Shown one piece after another: positions 37,801-51,198 of a stretch of DNA of 64,000 nt. Under the pieces are notes generated by a model. That model had not been told where the DNA came from. It saw only the letters and a program-made list of their open reading frames with translations, and did not search any database. A program made the translations under genes and the position numbers. How positions within the stretch are numbered: the stretch's first letter is position 1; each line of letters begins with the position of its first letter. Source of the stretch: Rostratula benghalensis (taxonomy: Eukaryota > Chordata > Aves > Charadriiformes > Rostratulidae). The DNA lies in contig VXAI01000046.1 in NCBI GenBank assembly GCA_013399305.1, positions 5,317,289-5,381,288 on the forward strand, read 5' to 3'.

Positions 37801-40800
37801 GGAAGCGCTCTGCAAAGACAGAGAGCCTTTCAAGGGGGGCTCGTGTGTGCACATGGGGCTCGTCCTGGCACCCGCTCTGGTAATTAAAGAGCTGCTGTAA
37901 TAAATTCCAGTCCCCTCCCTGCAAACACACATGGGCCACCAGCTTTGGCCCCCACCTGGCCCCCACCGCAGCCTGAATGAAGCCTTGTTGAGCAGCCAGC
38001 CCCTCCCCAGTGCCATGACTCCCCCAGCCACCATCTCCGTGCTCCATTCCTCCCTGCTCAGCTTCAGCATTCCCCTCTGGGTAGAGCAACAGGGGTCCCT
38101 GCAGCCCCTCGGGGACCCATTTTCATCCCCCATGCAATGATGCACCTCCTCGTGCACACCCCAAAAACGCACCCAGCCATCCCAAGGGGCAGGGCTGGGG
38201 ATGCCCCAGATCTGCAGGAGGGGAAAGCACCCATCCACCGGCTCATGTTGCCCCCTGCACACCCAGGAGATGTCTCCCTGCTCCGAAAAAACCTGGCATC
38301 CAGCAGCGGTTGGCTCTGCAAACCCTCCTGCTGAGCCCTGCGAGCGCTTTCCCTCGCCTGAGCCGGGAGTTGGCTCCTCTGTCCTCCTACGTGCTGGAGA
38401 GGAGGTGGGAGAAGTTTGTGTGCCGAGATGTTAAAACATGAAGGAGAGACCAAATTGCCCATGGGGAGCCTCAGAACGCTCCGGGACCCTACCCCAGCCC
38501 GGAGTCCCCTGTATGGGGGGGGATTCCTTCCCCTCTGCAGTACTGCCCAGCACCAGGCTCTGCTCCCCAGGCTGCCAGACCGCGCTCGCTCGGGGGCTGG
38601 GGTGCCAAAAAAGCTCCCTGAAGACCAGAAAGCAGCAACTGGAGGGGCCAAATCCACCGTGTTTTCAACTGGAAGAGCAGGGTGGGTGCCAGGACGGGTG
38701 CCGGGGCAGCGCCGGCTCGCACAGAGCCTTCTCTTGTTCACCAGCCCTGGGAGGAGCTGAGCACTCCCGAGCCCTCTCTCCCAGACCCTTGCTTAGAGCT
38801 TTTGGCTCATCTCCTTGGTTTTTGTGGTGTTTTTTTTTTTTCAAAGCAAAAAAATATATTGTAAAAAAAAAAAAAACAAACCACCTAAATGACACTGCAG
38901 CCTATAATCTGCTGGCTGGCTTCTTGGAAACTGTGATGGAGGCCCCTCTCGCCTCGTCACCGCCTTTCCATCAGCCTGGCAAGGCAGGGGCAACGATTTC
39001 CTGTGGGAAATGTGGATTGTTTTTAGCTGAGGTGAGAGGGACAGCCGGGGTGCCCATCCCAACCCACGTCCAGGAGACATGGAGACCTGCTGCTCCCCGT
39101 GAAGGGCCCGTCTGGGCTTCCCCATCCAGCGATGAAGCTCAGCTCGTGGCACGATGGGACCATGGTGTGGTCACAGCACCCCCCTTAGATCACCTGGGAA
39201 AGGTGGTTTTGGGTCATGGGAGCGCATCTCCATGGGGTGGTCCCCGGATGCTTAGCTGTAAGCCAGCCCATGGCCATGGCTGGGTACCCAGAGAGGGGAG
39301 TTCTCTGCTTGCTCCACGCTTTCCCAAATCGGAGCTGCCATCCAAGTGATCCATCAGGATGGCACACTCCACTCCATGGAGGCTCTTTCAGGGCACAGTG
39401 TATTTAAAAAAAAAAAAAACAAACCCAAAAAACCCCCACCCTAGCTAACCACAAAATCCAGCAAGTTGTATTTTCTTCATCTTTTTTGAGGTGGGGGGGG
39501 TGAGGAAGAGGTGGAAAGCCGTGAGTGCCTTGTGAGAGGGAAATGCCACCAGTCAGTGTTCCCACCCTGGCCGGGCTGCAGCGCTGAGGAAGAGGGGGCT
39601 CTGAAATAAAGCAGGAATTTAGGAAGACAAACAGCAGTAACTCACAGCACGCTGCTGCAGGAGAAAAATCCCAGGGCCTCCTGGAGCCGGGCAAGGGTTC
39701 CTCCTCCCTCACCCGGCAAACAGCTCCGTTCCCCTGAGCATCCATGCTTTTGGTAACATTTTATTAGGAGTATTTTATGAGAGAAAGAGAAGAAAAGCAC
39801 CTCTGGCAGCTTTGGGAGAACAGAGGCAGGACAAAATGTGCTGGTTGCAGGAGCTGCTGCCCCTTGTCACACTGGAAAACAGGCTGGCTCTGTTGGACCA
39901 GCTCCACCAGTCCCAAAACGTGATGTCCAGCACCCATGGGAGATGCTGCCGGGCACCAGAGCTGCCCAAGGAGGTTGCTGGTGGGTTTGGCCCCAGCAAA
40001 GCTGTCCCTCCTCGTGACAGCAGCCACTCAGTGCCCATGTGAGGAGCACATTTCTGGGATTAGGGGAAGCCACAAAAGCAAAATCCTGGTGGGAGCTGGA
40101 ACACAGAGCTCACACACATGGGGAGAACCTCGATGGGAGCCAGCACATAACGTGCATGTGATGTCTCCAGGGACCACAATATATTGCATGCATATGTGCA
40201 CGCCTTGCCAAGGCCTGAGCATGGCTGCCTGTGTCCGGACAAGAAGGGAGAAGAAAATTCCCTTTTCTGATGTGCTGCATCGTCCCTGCTCCATCCTGGG
40301 ACAATGTGGTGCCAAGAGCCCCAGGCAGGGCACCCACCAACCTTGGCCACCAAGGCACGCTGGAGCTGGCTGGTTTTGCAAGGACCACTGGAAGGAGGGG
40401 GCAGGTCAGGAGAGGACAGAGCCCTTCACACCCCCGCGAAGAGTAGCAAAGCTCCTCTGAGTCACTTGTCCAACGAGGACAAGGAAGCCAAAGTGCCCCA
40501 TGCCAAGGGCCAGGAAATGAGCCGGTTTGAGTAAGGTTGGGCTGAGCAAAGGGCTCTCTGTGAAAGCAAGAGCTAGATATTTCCATGCTGCCATCACTTC
40601 CCTGCCTGAAACGGGTGGGGTGACGGTCCTTGCAACACCCACATTCTTCTCCCAGACCCAGGGAGAAAGACGAGGGGCTTCCTCTGCTGCCAGCAACAGG
40701 AAATGACTTTTTGTGGGGTTTTCTCTTGCTCTGCCACCTCACGAGCAAAGCCTGCCTGCCAGAGCAATGGGGAACCTGCCCCATTCCTGCCCCCTTGCCA

Positions 40801-43800
40801 CCCTGGCCAGCCCCACAAAAATTTAGGCAATAGTGGGGGAAAGCAGCTGTAAGAGTTGAGTGTTTAGAATCATTGAATAATTTGGGTTGGAAGGGAACTT
40901 TAAAATGACCTTGTTCCATCCCCTGCCCTGGGCAGGGACACCTCCCACCAGACCAGGTTGATCCAAGTCCCATCCACCCTGGACTTGAACCCCTCCAGGG
41001 ATGGGTCAGCCACAGCTTCTCTGGGCAACCTGGGCCAGTGCTTCACCCTCTCACAGTTAAGAACTTCTTCCAGAGATCTCATCTAAATGTCCCCTCTTTC
41101 AGTTTTAAACTGTCCCCTCTCATCCTATCACTCCACCCCCTGATCAAGACTCCCTCCCCAGCTTTTCTCAAGGCCCTTTAAGTACTGGAAGGCCATTATA
41201 AGGTCTTCCAGGAGCCTCCTCTTCTCCAGGCTGGACAACCCCAATTCTCTCAGCCCATCCTCACAGCAGAGGGGCTCCAGCCCTTGGAGCACCTTCGTAG
41301 CCTTCTCTGAACCCATGTCCTTCCTGTGCTGAGGACTCCAAAGCTGGACACAACACTCCAGGTGGAGTCTCACCAGATCGGAGTAGAGGGGGCTGGTGTA
41401 CACCCAGACATCACCATGCATGGTTTCATCCCAGCATCCATCCTCCGTCCCTGCCTCCTCCAAAAGGGAACAGGGGCTGGGAAGCCCAGGAGAAGCCAAA
41501 GCTTCATCCTCATTTCCCCGTGGCACCTCAAAATTCCTGTGGGAGCCCAAATCCAAGCAAGGGTCTGAGGATGGCGAGTGCCCTAGTGAAGCACTGCAGG
41601 CAAGCTCTGCCCAGACAAACTCGAGCACAGCAGGCTTTGCAGCCCATGGCTACATATGGACTGGAAATTTGCCTGTCTCCCCTCTCTGACACATCCTCAC
41701 CAAACATTTAGAGCTTACAGGTCATCCCCGTGTTTACGCTTCGCTCGGCGAGCGAGGGGTTAAGTTTGCCACGGGATGCTCTGGAGCTAACTGGGATGGG
41801 CGGTTCCAGACATGTAATGTAACACGAAACACGTGCACTGAACCAGCCAAAAATCCAAAAAAAATAAAAATCCCCCCCAAAAAAAGGAAAATTATAACAT
41901 CTCTAAAATTAAGCCTTGGCACTCCCCGTGCTTTTTATTCCGCCCTCTCCCGCCTGTGCCCTGTGACACAGTCTGTCATTTCACGACCACATGCCATTGC
42001 GCTGAGTCCCAGCCAGGCTGATGTATATACTGGGCGCCAAACCCTTTTCCAGCCGCGGCTTCGGGCACCCACTTCAAGCCAAAGTTTCCATCTTGCCTCA
42101 TATCCACATATAGATGGGCAGGCACCGGCGCTGAATCCTCCAGCAACCGCCCTGCTGAAGGTGGCTGCTCCATCACCCACCCAGCGACACGTGGGTGATG
42201 GGGAGAGGTGTTAGGAAGTGGTGTGAAACAGGGAGAGGAGCAGAGCACAGCCTTGGCTGGGCTGGTGACATCCCCAGGGGCCCCCCAGGCAGTGACTGGC
42301 ACCAGTCAGGGCATCCAGCCGAGGCATGACATGGGAAGGAATCACATTCCTCCAAAGGGAGAGGGCTGTGGCAGAAGGAGGAAAGACTCGTGCCTGCCCT
42401 GGTCAGCTAAAGAGGTTCCTCCAAATGCTGCAGGGGCAAGGAGAACCACCTCCTCTGCCTCACCACCCAGCCCCTAGAAACCCCTCTCCCTTGGTAAAAA
42501 AAAATAAAATAAATAAATCAGAAAACAGACTCCTCTGAGGAGTTTTTCCAGGTTGCTGGGCTCCCTGCCACAGGGCAAAGGGGGAAGGACTCACTTGGGA
42601 GGCTACAGGCTCACAGCCCCCACACAGACAGGGCCTGCAGGGGGGTGTCTTTCCCCACCTGACCTTCTCCTTTTTGTCTCCAGCCTCTTTCTTCGGGGAC
42701 AGCTATGTGGAGATGCCGCTGGCAGACGCCTCCCGCACGGTGCGCCTCCGCCTGCAGCTGTACACCAGCCGGGGGAGCGGGCTACTCTTCCTCGCCGCTG
42801 GCCAGCCTGACCACCTCCTGCTCCAGCTGCAAGCCGGCACCCTGCAGGTCAGTATGGGTCAGGGAAGGATCCACAGCAAGGATGAAGGGGCAGAACCTGC
42901 CAAGACCCCTGGCCAGGGGACGTTGAGAGTTTAAGAGGGGAGTGGACAGAGTCTCAGGAGAACCTTGGGAGAAGCTCCTCACCCACCGCCTGGGGAGCAT
43001 CGTGGTGACATGGGACACCAACACCTCATGTACCACGTGCATGGTCAGACACGGCACACCAGCACCCTCAAGGTGTGAGGGGTTAGTGGAGAGAAGGAGT
43101 GAGCTAAGAGGGTCTCAGAGAAAGGAGAGGTCTCCCCCATCCCACACCAGGTCAAGCCCAACCAGGGTGTGGGAAGGGATCAGGAGGGAAGAATAAAATT
43201 CCCCTCTTGTGGCTATGGTGTTGGCATCCACCATGAAGGAAAAGAGCAGGGAGCATCCGAGGCGCACATCCCACCTCTCCTGCAGCCTGGGCCAGGCCAC
43301 TGACCACATCTCAAGGAAAACAGGAGAGCAAGGCAAGCAGCTGGCTGGAGATCTCCTTAGTGCAGACCATGTGTCTCAGGTCCATCAGCTCACCCTCTAC
43401 TTAAGCAGGCTCCAGGCTGCTGCCTGAGGGGAGCAAAGCCTGCTATTTCCCCTGCCGGCTCCCAGGGTAAGGGCTGAAAGCAAGCCCAGGCTGCAGGGAC
43501 GGAGGGCAGTGGGCAGGATGGAGCAGGAAAAAAGGAGCCAGCATCTGGCAGGGCTCCTCCATGGGGGGAGAGGGAAAGTCCAGCAGTGGGGCAGCAGGAC
43601 TGGGAGATGGAGGACCCCAGGGAAATCACTCTGAGACTGGGGTTTGCTGAAAAAGAGTAAAAAAAAAAAAAAAAAAAAGAGAAACATAGAGAGCAGGATG
43701 GAGAAGGCAGGGGATCTTACTGGAAAGGGAGGAATATGCACAGAGGAGGAAGGCAGGACAGACCATAGCAAACAGAAAGACCAAACAACTTGTAAAGCCC

Positions 43801-46800
43801 CAGGAACAGTCCACGCTTCAGTAGGTATTTCTGGTAGGTGGAGAGGTGTCTCCTTTGCTGCAGATAACACCTGGAGCTGAACACTTTCCATGTCCTTCCC
43901 CACAGGCCAGGCTGCAGCTGGGCTCAGAGGAGGTGACACTGCAATCCCCAGCAGAGCTGCAGCTCAATAACCTGGCGGTGCATGATGTGGAGCTGCTGGT
44001 AGAAGATGGCAAGATGACGCTGAGCATCGATAGCCTCTTCAACAGCTCCGTGGACATCACAGGACCCGTACGGGAGCTGGACATCCAGTATGGCCTCTAT
44101 GCTGGTGGGACAGGCAGCCTTGACCTGCCATACCTCGCTGAGGCCAGCTCGCCTTTCAGAGGTTGCCTCCACTTAGTGACTTTCAACGGCCTGGATGTCC
44201 TCTCACCACTATCCTCTGATGGCAGCTCCAAGATCTTCCACAGGGTCCAGGAAGGCTGCAGCACACAATTCTCTGCAGATCCTGAGGAGCCCTTTGGGTT
44301 CCTGGGACCACACTCCTACGTGGCATTTCCCACGTGGAATGCCAGGGAGGAAGCGACCATCGAATTCGTGATAACAACAAGTATCACCCAGGCACCCCTC
44401 ATCTACCACGCGGGGCTGGAGAATGACTTCTTCTACCTGGAGATCTCCAACGGGCGCCTGAGAGGGTTTGTTGAGAAGGGGAACGGCATCATTGTCCTGC
44501 ACAACAACGTCTTCATCAGCGATGAGCAGCAGCACTATGTCAAAGTCTACACGGACATCCACAAGTTTGAGATCCTGATTGATTACTATGCCTCATCCAC
44601 ATCAAACCGGGGCATCAACAACTACCTGGACCTTCAGGGAAACCTCTTCATCGGAGGCATGAATGAAAAAGCTTTGCAAAGGCTGAGGGAGCACCATCTT
44701 TCTTTCATCTCAGTGTGGACCATGACCAACAACTCATTTGTTGGCTGCTTGGAGGACCTGCGGATAAACCGGCAGAGGAGGAGTCTGCAAGATGCTGTGA
44801 TCACAAAGGATATCACATCAGGCTGTGGAAAGCAGGATCACTACTGGGACTATGACGAGTTGTATGAGCAGGATGAGGCACCCACCTCCCCACCTCCAGA
44901 TGTCTGGTCAGGAGCACCGGGCCTGGTGATGGAACCGTGCCGGCCGGACAACAGCTTTCCACCTGCCTTCGCCAACATCAGCAGGCTGCTGCACATTAGC
45001 CCCCTCATTGTCTCTGAAGGAGGCATGACCTATCTGGAGTGGAAACACGCCCAGCCAACGGTGGACCTGAGCCTTGCAAACATCCGGCATTCCCAAATCC
45101 TCTTTAGCATCACCAAAGACCCCAGACACGGCCAGCTGGAGCTGGATATTCCTGGGTCCAGGAGCAGAAGGAAGTTCACCTTGTTGGACATTGTGAATAG
45201 GAAAGTCAGATACGTCCACGATGGCTCCGAAGGGCCCATGGACCAGCTGATGCTAGAGGTGACAGTGACTGCTCAGCAAGGGGTGCCAGAATGCTTGCGG
45301 CAGGGGCAGATGTACCTACTGCCCATTATGATCAACCCCATCAATGATCCCCCACAGGTGATCTTTCCCCATGGGAACCAGATGATAATCCTGAAGCACA
45401 CACGAAAACACCTGACCACGGACATCCTGCAAGTCCTAGATGACGACACGTCCTGTGATGACCTTGAATTCCAGCTGCACGGTGGCCACCAGATGGAGGA
45501 GGGTTATGTGGAATATGACTTCCACCCCGGAGTGCCCATCGAAGAGTTCTCCTGCAGGGACTTGGAAGCGGGCAACATAGTTTACGTGCACCAGAGTGGG
45601 ACCAACCTACAGCTCACCTTGCAGGTGAGAGATGGCACAGTGCCAAGCCCCATTGCCACCCTCAGCATCCTCGCCATTGACCCTGACATCCACCTGAGCA
45701 ACAACACCGGCCTCGCCGTCCCCCAAGGAGGGGCTGCACGCATTACCACAGCCAACCTATCAGTGGAGACAAACGCTGTGAAACAACAGGTCACCATCCT
45801 GTATCTCCTCACGGAGCCCCTAAGGTACGGTGAGGTCCAGAAGCAAGGGAGCATGGGAGGGGAATGGAAAAAAGTCGAGTCCTTCCACCAGCAAGACCTG
45901 GAGCAAGGGCGCATCCAGTATTTCAGCACCGACCCAGAGCACCGGCTGGAAGATGTTGTGGAGAAGCTGAGATTTGAAGTCCAGGTGGGACAGAAGGTCT
46001 TGCAAAACAACACCTTTCTCATCAGGATTGAAAGAGCCACCATTAAGATGAGGACCATGGTCCCTCTCCAGATGAAGAACAAGAGGCACAGAAATATCAC
46101 CAGTAAGGAGCTCGAAGCAATGTTGGAAGATCCAAACTCTGCCCCAGTCCCCTTCCACTACATCATAATCCAGGCTCCCAAAAAGGGAAACCTGGAGCTG
46201 CTCGGCAACAGACTGACCGAAGGCTTCGGATTTACCCAAGATGACCTGCAAAGAAACCACCTGAGCTACAGCGCCACCATCAGGAACTCTCAGCAAGCTG
46301 AGGACACCTTCCAGTTTCAAGTCCGTGCTGGCAAGCAGCACTCCCCCCTCTATACCTACACAATCAGCATTGGGGGTGACCCTGATGCACCAGTCCTGAC
46401 CAACGTCCTCCTGACTGTGCCAGAAGGGGGACAAGCCGTCATTTCTAAGGACCACTTGTTTGTACAGAGCATGAACAGCATGGACTACCTCTACGAAGTG
46501 ATTGAGGGGCCAGCACACGGGAGGCTCGCCTGGGCTGCATCCCATGGCTGGGCCTCCAGAGAGGAGATCACGGAGTTCACCAACGATGACATCCTCCACC
46601 GCCGGCTGCTCTACCAGCACGATGACTCCGAGACCCTGGAGGACGACATCCCCTTCGTAGCGATCAGGCAGGGCGAGGGCAGCGCCGAGCCCGATGCCGA
46701 GGAGGTGAGAGGTGTTTTCAGGGTCTCCATCCAACCCATCAACGACCACACTCCAGTCCAGGTGGTGAACAAGGTCTTCAATGTGGTGCGCAATGGGCAG

Positions 46801-49800
46801 CACCTGCTGACAACGGATGACATTGCCTTCGCTGACAAGGACTCCGGCTTTTCCGACACGCAGCTGGTGCTAGCAAGAAAGGACATTTTGTTTGGCAGCA
46901 TCGTGTCAGTCGATGACAAAAGCCACCAGGTCTATCGGTTCACGCAGGAGGACTTGAGGAAGAAGAAAATCCTCTTTGTCCATTCAGGGGCCGACCGGGG
47001 TTGGATCCAGCTACAGGTCTCAGATGGCCTCCACCAAACCACAGCCCTCCTGGAAGTACAGGCATCAGACCCCTACATCAAAATAGTTAACAACACTGGA
47101 CTAGTCATCCACCAAGGCAGCCGAGGGACCATTGACTCCTCTGTCCTCAGCCTGGAAACCAACATGGACATCAGGTCAGATGAAGAGATACGGTTTCTGA
47201 TAACTGTTCCCCCAAGGTGGGGGACCGTGCTGAGAGGGGAGCAGCCAGTCATGGCCTTCTCCCAGAGGGACCTGCTAGCAGGAGAGATCTCCTACCGTCA
47301 CAACGGGAGCAGGAACACCCGGGATGAGATACAGTTCACTGTAGAAGCAAATGAGGTGGCAGCGGAGGACACGCTCTCCGTCAGCGTGTTCTTGGACACC
47401 CACCCCAGCCCCCTGCACATAGTCAACCACAAGGAAATTCATGTCTTCCAGGGGGAAGCAGCTGGGATCAAGGAGGAGTACTTACTGGTGAGTATCCCCT
47501 TCTTCAGTCACTCCCCAAAACCACATCACTTCTCTGGCCATCACACCAGGCCAGCCAGAGGTGGGACTCAATTTTACTCCCACCTGCCCAGAGCATAGGA
47601 CTTGTACCCATGCCAGGCTTTGCCCCAGGGGTGAAGGGGGGTTTTCAGGCAGCTGTGGCGCAGCCCAGCCTCGCAGGCACCAGCCCCTGACTCATGCCTT
47701 CTCTCCTCCACCCTCCTAGGTGGCCCACGAAGAGATCCCTCCCCAGGACATAATCTACCTGGTGAGAAGCCCCCCAGCCTCCGGCTTCCTGGCGATGCTT
47801 CAGCACGGCCAAGACTCAAACGAGCAGCCCAGCCTGGACCCCATCCAGTCCTTCACCCAGGAGGACATCAGCAACGACAGAGTCCTCTACCTCCACTCCA
47901 AGCCGGAGGAGGAGCGTGACCAGTTTGTTGTGGACATCACAGCCAGCAGTGCAGACCCACTGGAGGGGGTGGTGGTGAGCCTGGTCGTGCTCCCCATCGC
48001 CATCCCCCTGCATGTCCGCAACCTCACGGTGCCAGGAGGTGGCTCTGTCACGCTCTCCTCGGGCATCCTCAACATCCCCAACACCTACTACAGGGCTCTC
48101 GGTGTGGAGTTCAAGGTGCTTGAGCCCCCCCGGTTTGGCACCCTCCTGAACAGCGAGCAGCCCAAGGACGGTGGCCTGCACACCTTCACCTGGAGCGAGG
48201 TAGAGCAGCCAACATTGCCCACCACGCTGCTTTCCCAGGGGGTTTGGGAAGAGCTGGGGTGGGTTCCATCCCCTACAGGCACTGGGAGGCTGGGGAGGGC
48301 AGGGGTTCCTCTCCCCATCAGAAAGGTCTGCCCTTGGGATGGAGGGGCTCAGGATGGTGCTGGATCCATCCCACAGGGGTGCCCCAAAGCAAGTAGCAGG
48401 CCCCCAGCTCCCACCTTCCTCCCAGGTGGGTGCACAGGTCCCCTCCCCAGCAAGGCTGGTGGCCTGTGCCTTCCCCAGGAGGGTCACCCAGTCCCTGCCC
48501 CACAGGTGGAGAACCAGCAGATCCAGTACAGGCAGGATGGCCCCCGAGCCCAGGCTGACAGCTTCACCCTGGTGGCCAACGCTTCTGAGATGGACCGTCA
48601 GAGCCAGCCCAGGACCCTCTTCATCACCATCCTGCCCCGCAGCTCCAAGGGACCTCGGCTGAGGGTGAACGCTGGCCTGCAGGTAAGGGTGGGATGCTAC
48701 AGGGGATCAGCGAGAGCGGGGTGCCACGGGGATGGGCAGATGGGTGCTCAGCACTAGGACACCCGGCGGGTGGCCAGCCCAGCGGTGGGGACCCCACGGG
48801 AGCCTGGTCGCGCATCTGCGGGAATCCGGACCTAGTAGAGCCGGGGTGCAGACCAGAGGCGGGCGATGGGCTCCGGAGAAGGGAGGAGGTTTCCCGGCAG
48901 GGCGAGACTTTGCCGGAGGCGGAGACCGGGCTGCCGTGTGTCCGTCCCGTCCCTCCCCGCCGCCGATGCCGAAATCGTCCGCAAGATGGGAGCATCGCCC
49001 CGCGGCGGCGCTCGGTCCCTCTCGCAGCACGGGTTCGGCGGAGCCGGGCTTGCCACGGCGACAAGGGGGCAGGGGGCTCCTCACCTCCCCTTTCCTGAGG
49101 GGGGGCAGCCTGCTCGCCCCTTCCCCCGAACTTAATCCCTGGCAGCAGGAAAGAGAAGCTCACCCAAGTTCCATTAGCGAAGACTGGAAACACCTAATTA
49201 TTTAGGCAGCCTGCACAACCCCTCCTTGGGCCCTTCTCAGTAAAGTCAGGTGAGAGTTAGTCTCACCTGATGCTGAAAAAAGCCCACCTTCCATTTCAGG
49301 CATCCCCTTAGCCCGTTCAGGGTCATTAATGCAAAAATTGCAGGGGGAAAAAAAAAATAAAAAATAAAAGTTGTTAGAAACCATCCAGGAGAGGCAGCCC
49401 AGCAGAATCATCCCCCTCCCCCAGGGGCTATCCTTACCCATTCCAGGATTTCCCAGGCTGGCAGCAGGGAAAGCAGCTCCTTCCATCAGGAATATCACAC
49501 CTGGGTTATCACAGTGGCTTTGGGAAAGTGTCTGGGAGCCTGGGATCTAGAGAAGGTACCCAAATCACAGATTTGTCATGATTGGAAAGGAGGTCTGAGA
49601 TCACCAAGTCCAACCATACACAAAAAACACAACCCACACCCAACAATCTCAGCCACTGGAACATGCCCTGAAGAACACGCCACATCTACACGGTTCTTAA
49701 ATACCTCCAGGGATTGTGATTTTCTGAGAGGAAGAAAGATGAAGAAATAGGGAAGGGTACAGACTGATCATCACCTAGGAAGCCCCACAAGCAGGGAGGA

Positions 49801-51167
49801 GGGCTACATCTACCAACAAAATTTGGGAGAGGGTGCCCCCGTTCCCATCCCACCCTGGCTCTGTCCCTGCCCACACTGCTCCCAGGTTATGCCCCCAGCC
49901 CAAGGAGCTTAGTTCCCTCCCAGCAAACCCCTTTTATGGTGCATGAGGTGGTGCCTCCATGATCTGCCCCAGCTGTGCCAAAATCCTGCATCCCCAACAG
50001 AGACAGGTTAACTCCTCAGCTGCTGGGCTCGGCACAGTTCCCACTCCAGAGGCACAAAAGCCTCCTCCCTGCTCACTGAGGACCACCACATCCCAAAAGC
50101 ACATCTCCGGGATGGCCCTGGCAGGGTGGGCTTGAGGGGGGGGNNNNNNNNNNNNNNNNNNNNNNNNNNNNNNNNNNNNNNNNNNNNNNNNNNNNNNNNN
50201 NNNNNNNNNNNNNNNNNNNNNNNNNNNNNNNNNNNNNNNNNNNNNNNNNNNNNNNNNNNNNNNNNNNNNNNNNNNNNNNNNNNNNNNNNNNNNNNNNNNN
50301 NNNNNNNNNNNNNNNNNNNNNNNNNNNNNNNNNNNNNNNNNNNNNNNNNNNNNNNNNNNNNNNNNNNNNNNNNNNNNNNNNNNNNNNNNNNNNNNNNNNN
50401 NNNNNNNNNNNNNNNNNNNNNNNNNNNNNNNNNNNNNNNNNNNNNNNNNNNNNNNNNNNNNNNNNNNNNNNNNNNNNNNNNNNNNNNNNNNNNNNNNNNN
50501 NNNNNNNNNNNNNNNNNNNNNNNNNNNNNNNNNNNNNNNNNNNNNNNNNNNNNNNNNNNNNNNNNNNNNNNNNNNNNNNNNNNNNNNNNNNNNNNNNNNN
50601 NNNNNNNNNNNNNNNNNNNNNNNNNNNNNNNNNNNNNNNNNNNNNNNNNNNNNNNNNNNNNNNNNNNNNNNNNNNNNNNNNNNNNNNNNNNNNNNNNNNN
50701 NNNNNNNNNNNNNNNNNNNNNNNNNNNNNNNNNNNNNNNNNNNNNNNNNNNNNNNNNNNNNNNNNNNNNNNNNNNNNNNNNNNNNNNNNNNNNNNNNNNN
50801 NNNNNNNNNNNNNNNNNNNNNNNNNNNNNNNNNNNNNNNNNNNNNNNNNNNNNNNNNNNNNNNNNNNNNNNNNNNNNNNNNNNNNNNNNNNNNNNNNNCT
50901 TTTCCAAGGGCTGCGTCCGAAAGCCGGGGCCGGGCTCCCCGCGCCGTTTTCGCTGCCTCCCCCGGCGAGCGGAGGCGAGCGGAGGCTGAGCAAACATAAT
51001 GGGACCAGTAAGCGAGAGCGGGAAGCGAGCGGAAGGCTTTAATCATTCAGAGAGGGCCGGGAGCAGGGCGAAGCAGGTCAGCTCCGGCAAGGCAGCCAGA
51101 AAAGTCACTCCAGCCGCCCGCCGTCCCCAGCCGGCAGCCTTGCTCCCCGGGTTGGGGGGTTGCTGTG

Positions 51168-51198
<31 letters not shown>

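Larger units (their letters stand above)
28876..42683 (+). other. CSPG4: CSPG4 intron 1 (13.8 kb)
   Basis: GTAAGC...CTCCAG. It holds poly-G (28919-28971), T runs (30343-30365, 31625-31645), paired AP-1-like motifs (33159 and 33195), a (GAGAA)n array with an assembly gap (33837-34072), a purine-rich stretch (35058-35104), further A/T runs (38829-38876, 39409-39419) and a CR1 fragment (40866-41393). I see no coding exon inside. A long first intron is the normal arrangement for this gene and a likely place for enhancers. Confidence 0.9.

Noticed and set aside
41128..41628. 166-codon minus-strand open frame as a host gene
   Set aside because: Its C-terminal half is the end of the CR1 ORF2 protein; the rest is flanking sequence.
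45820..46803. 327-codon minus-strand open frame
   Set aside because: Antisense shadow of CSPG4 exon 3, whose sense frame is clearly conserved.
43846..47598. Reading exon 3 as a 1250-codon single-exon gene
   Set aside because: The Met at 43846 and the last 37 codons lie outside consensus splice sites. The conserved protein joins exon 2 and exon 4 in phase.
49934..51046. Open frames of about 290-370 codons across intron 5
   Set aside because: Mostly unknown residues from the assembly gap; the readable ends show no domain.
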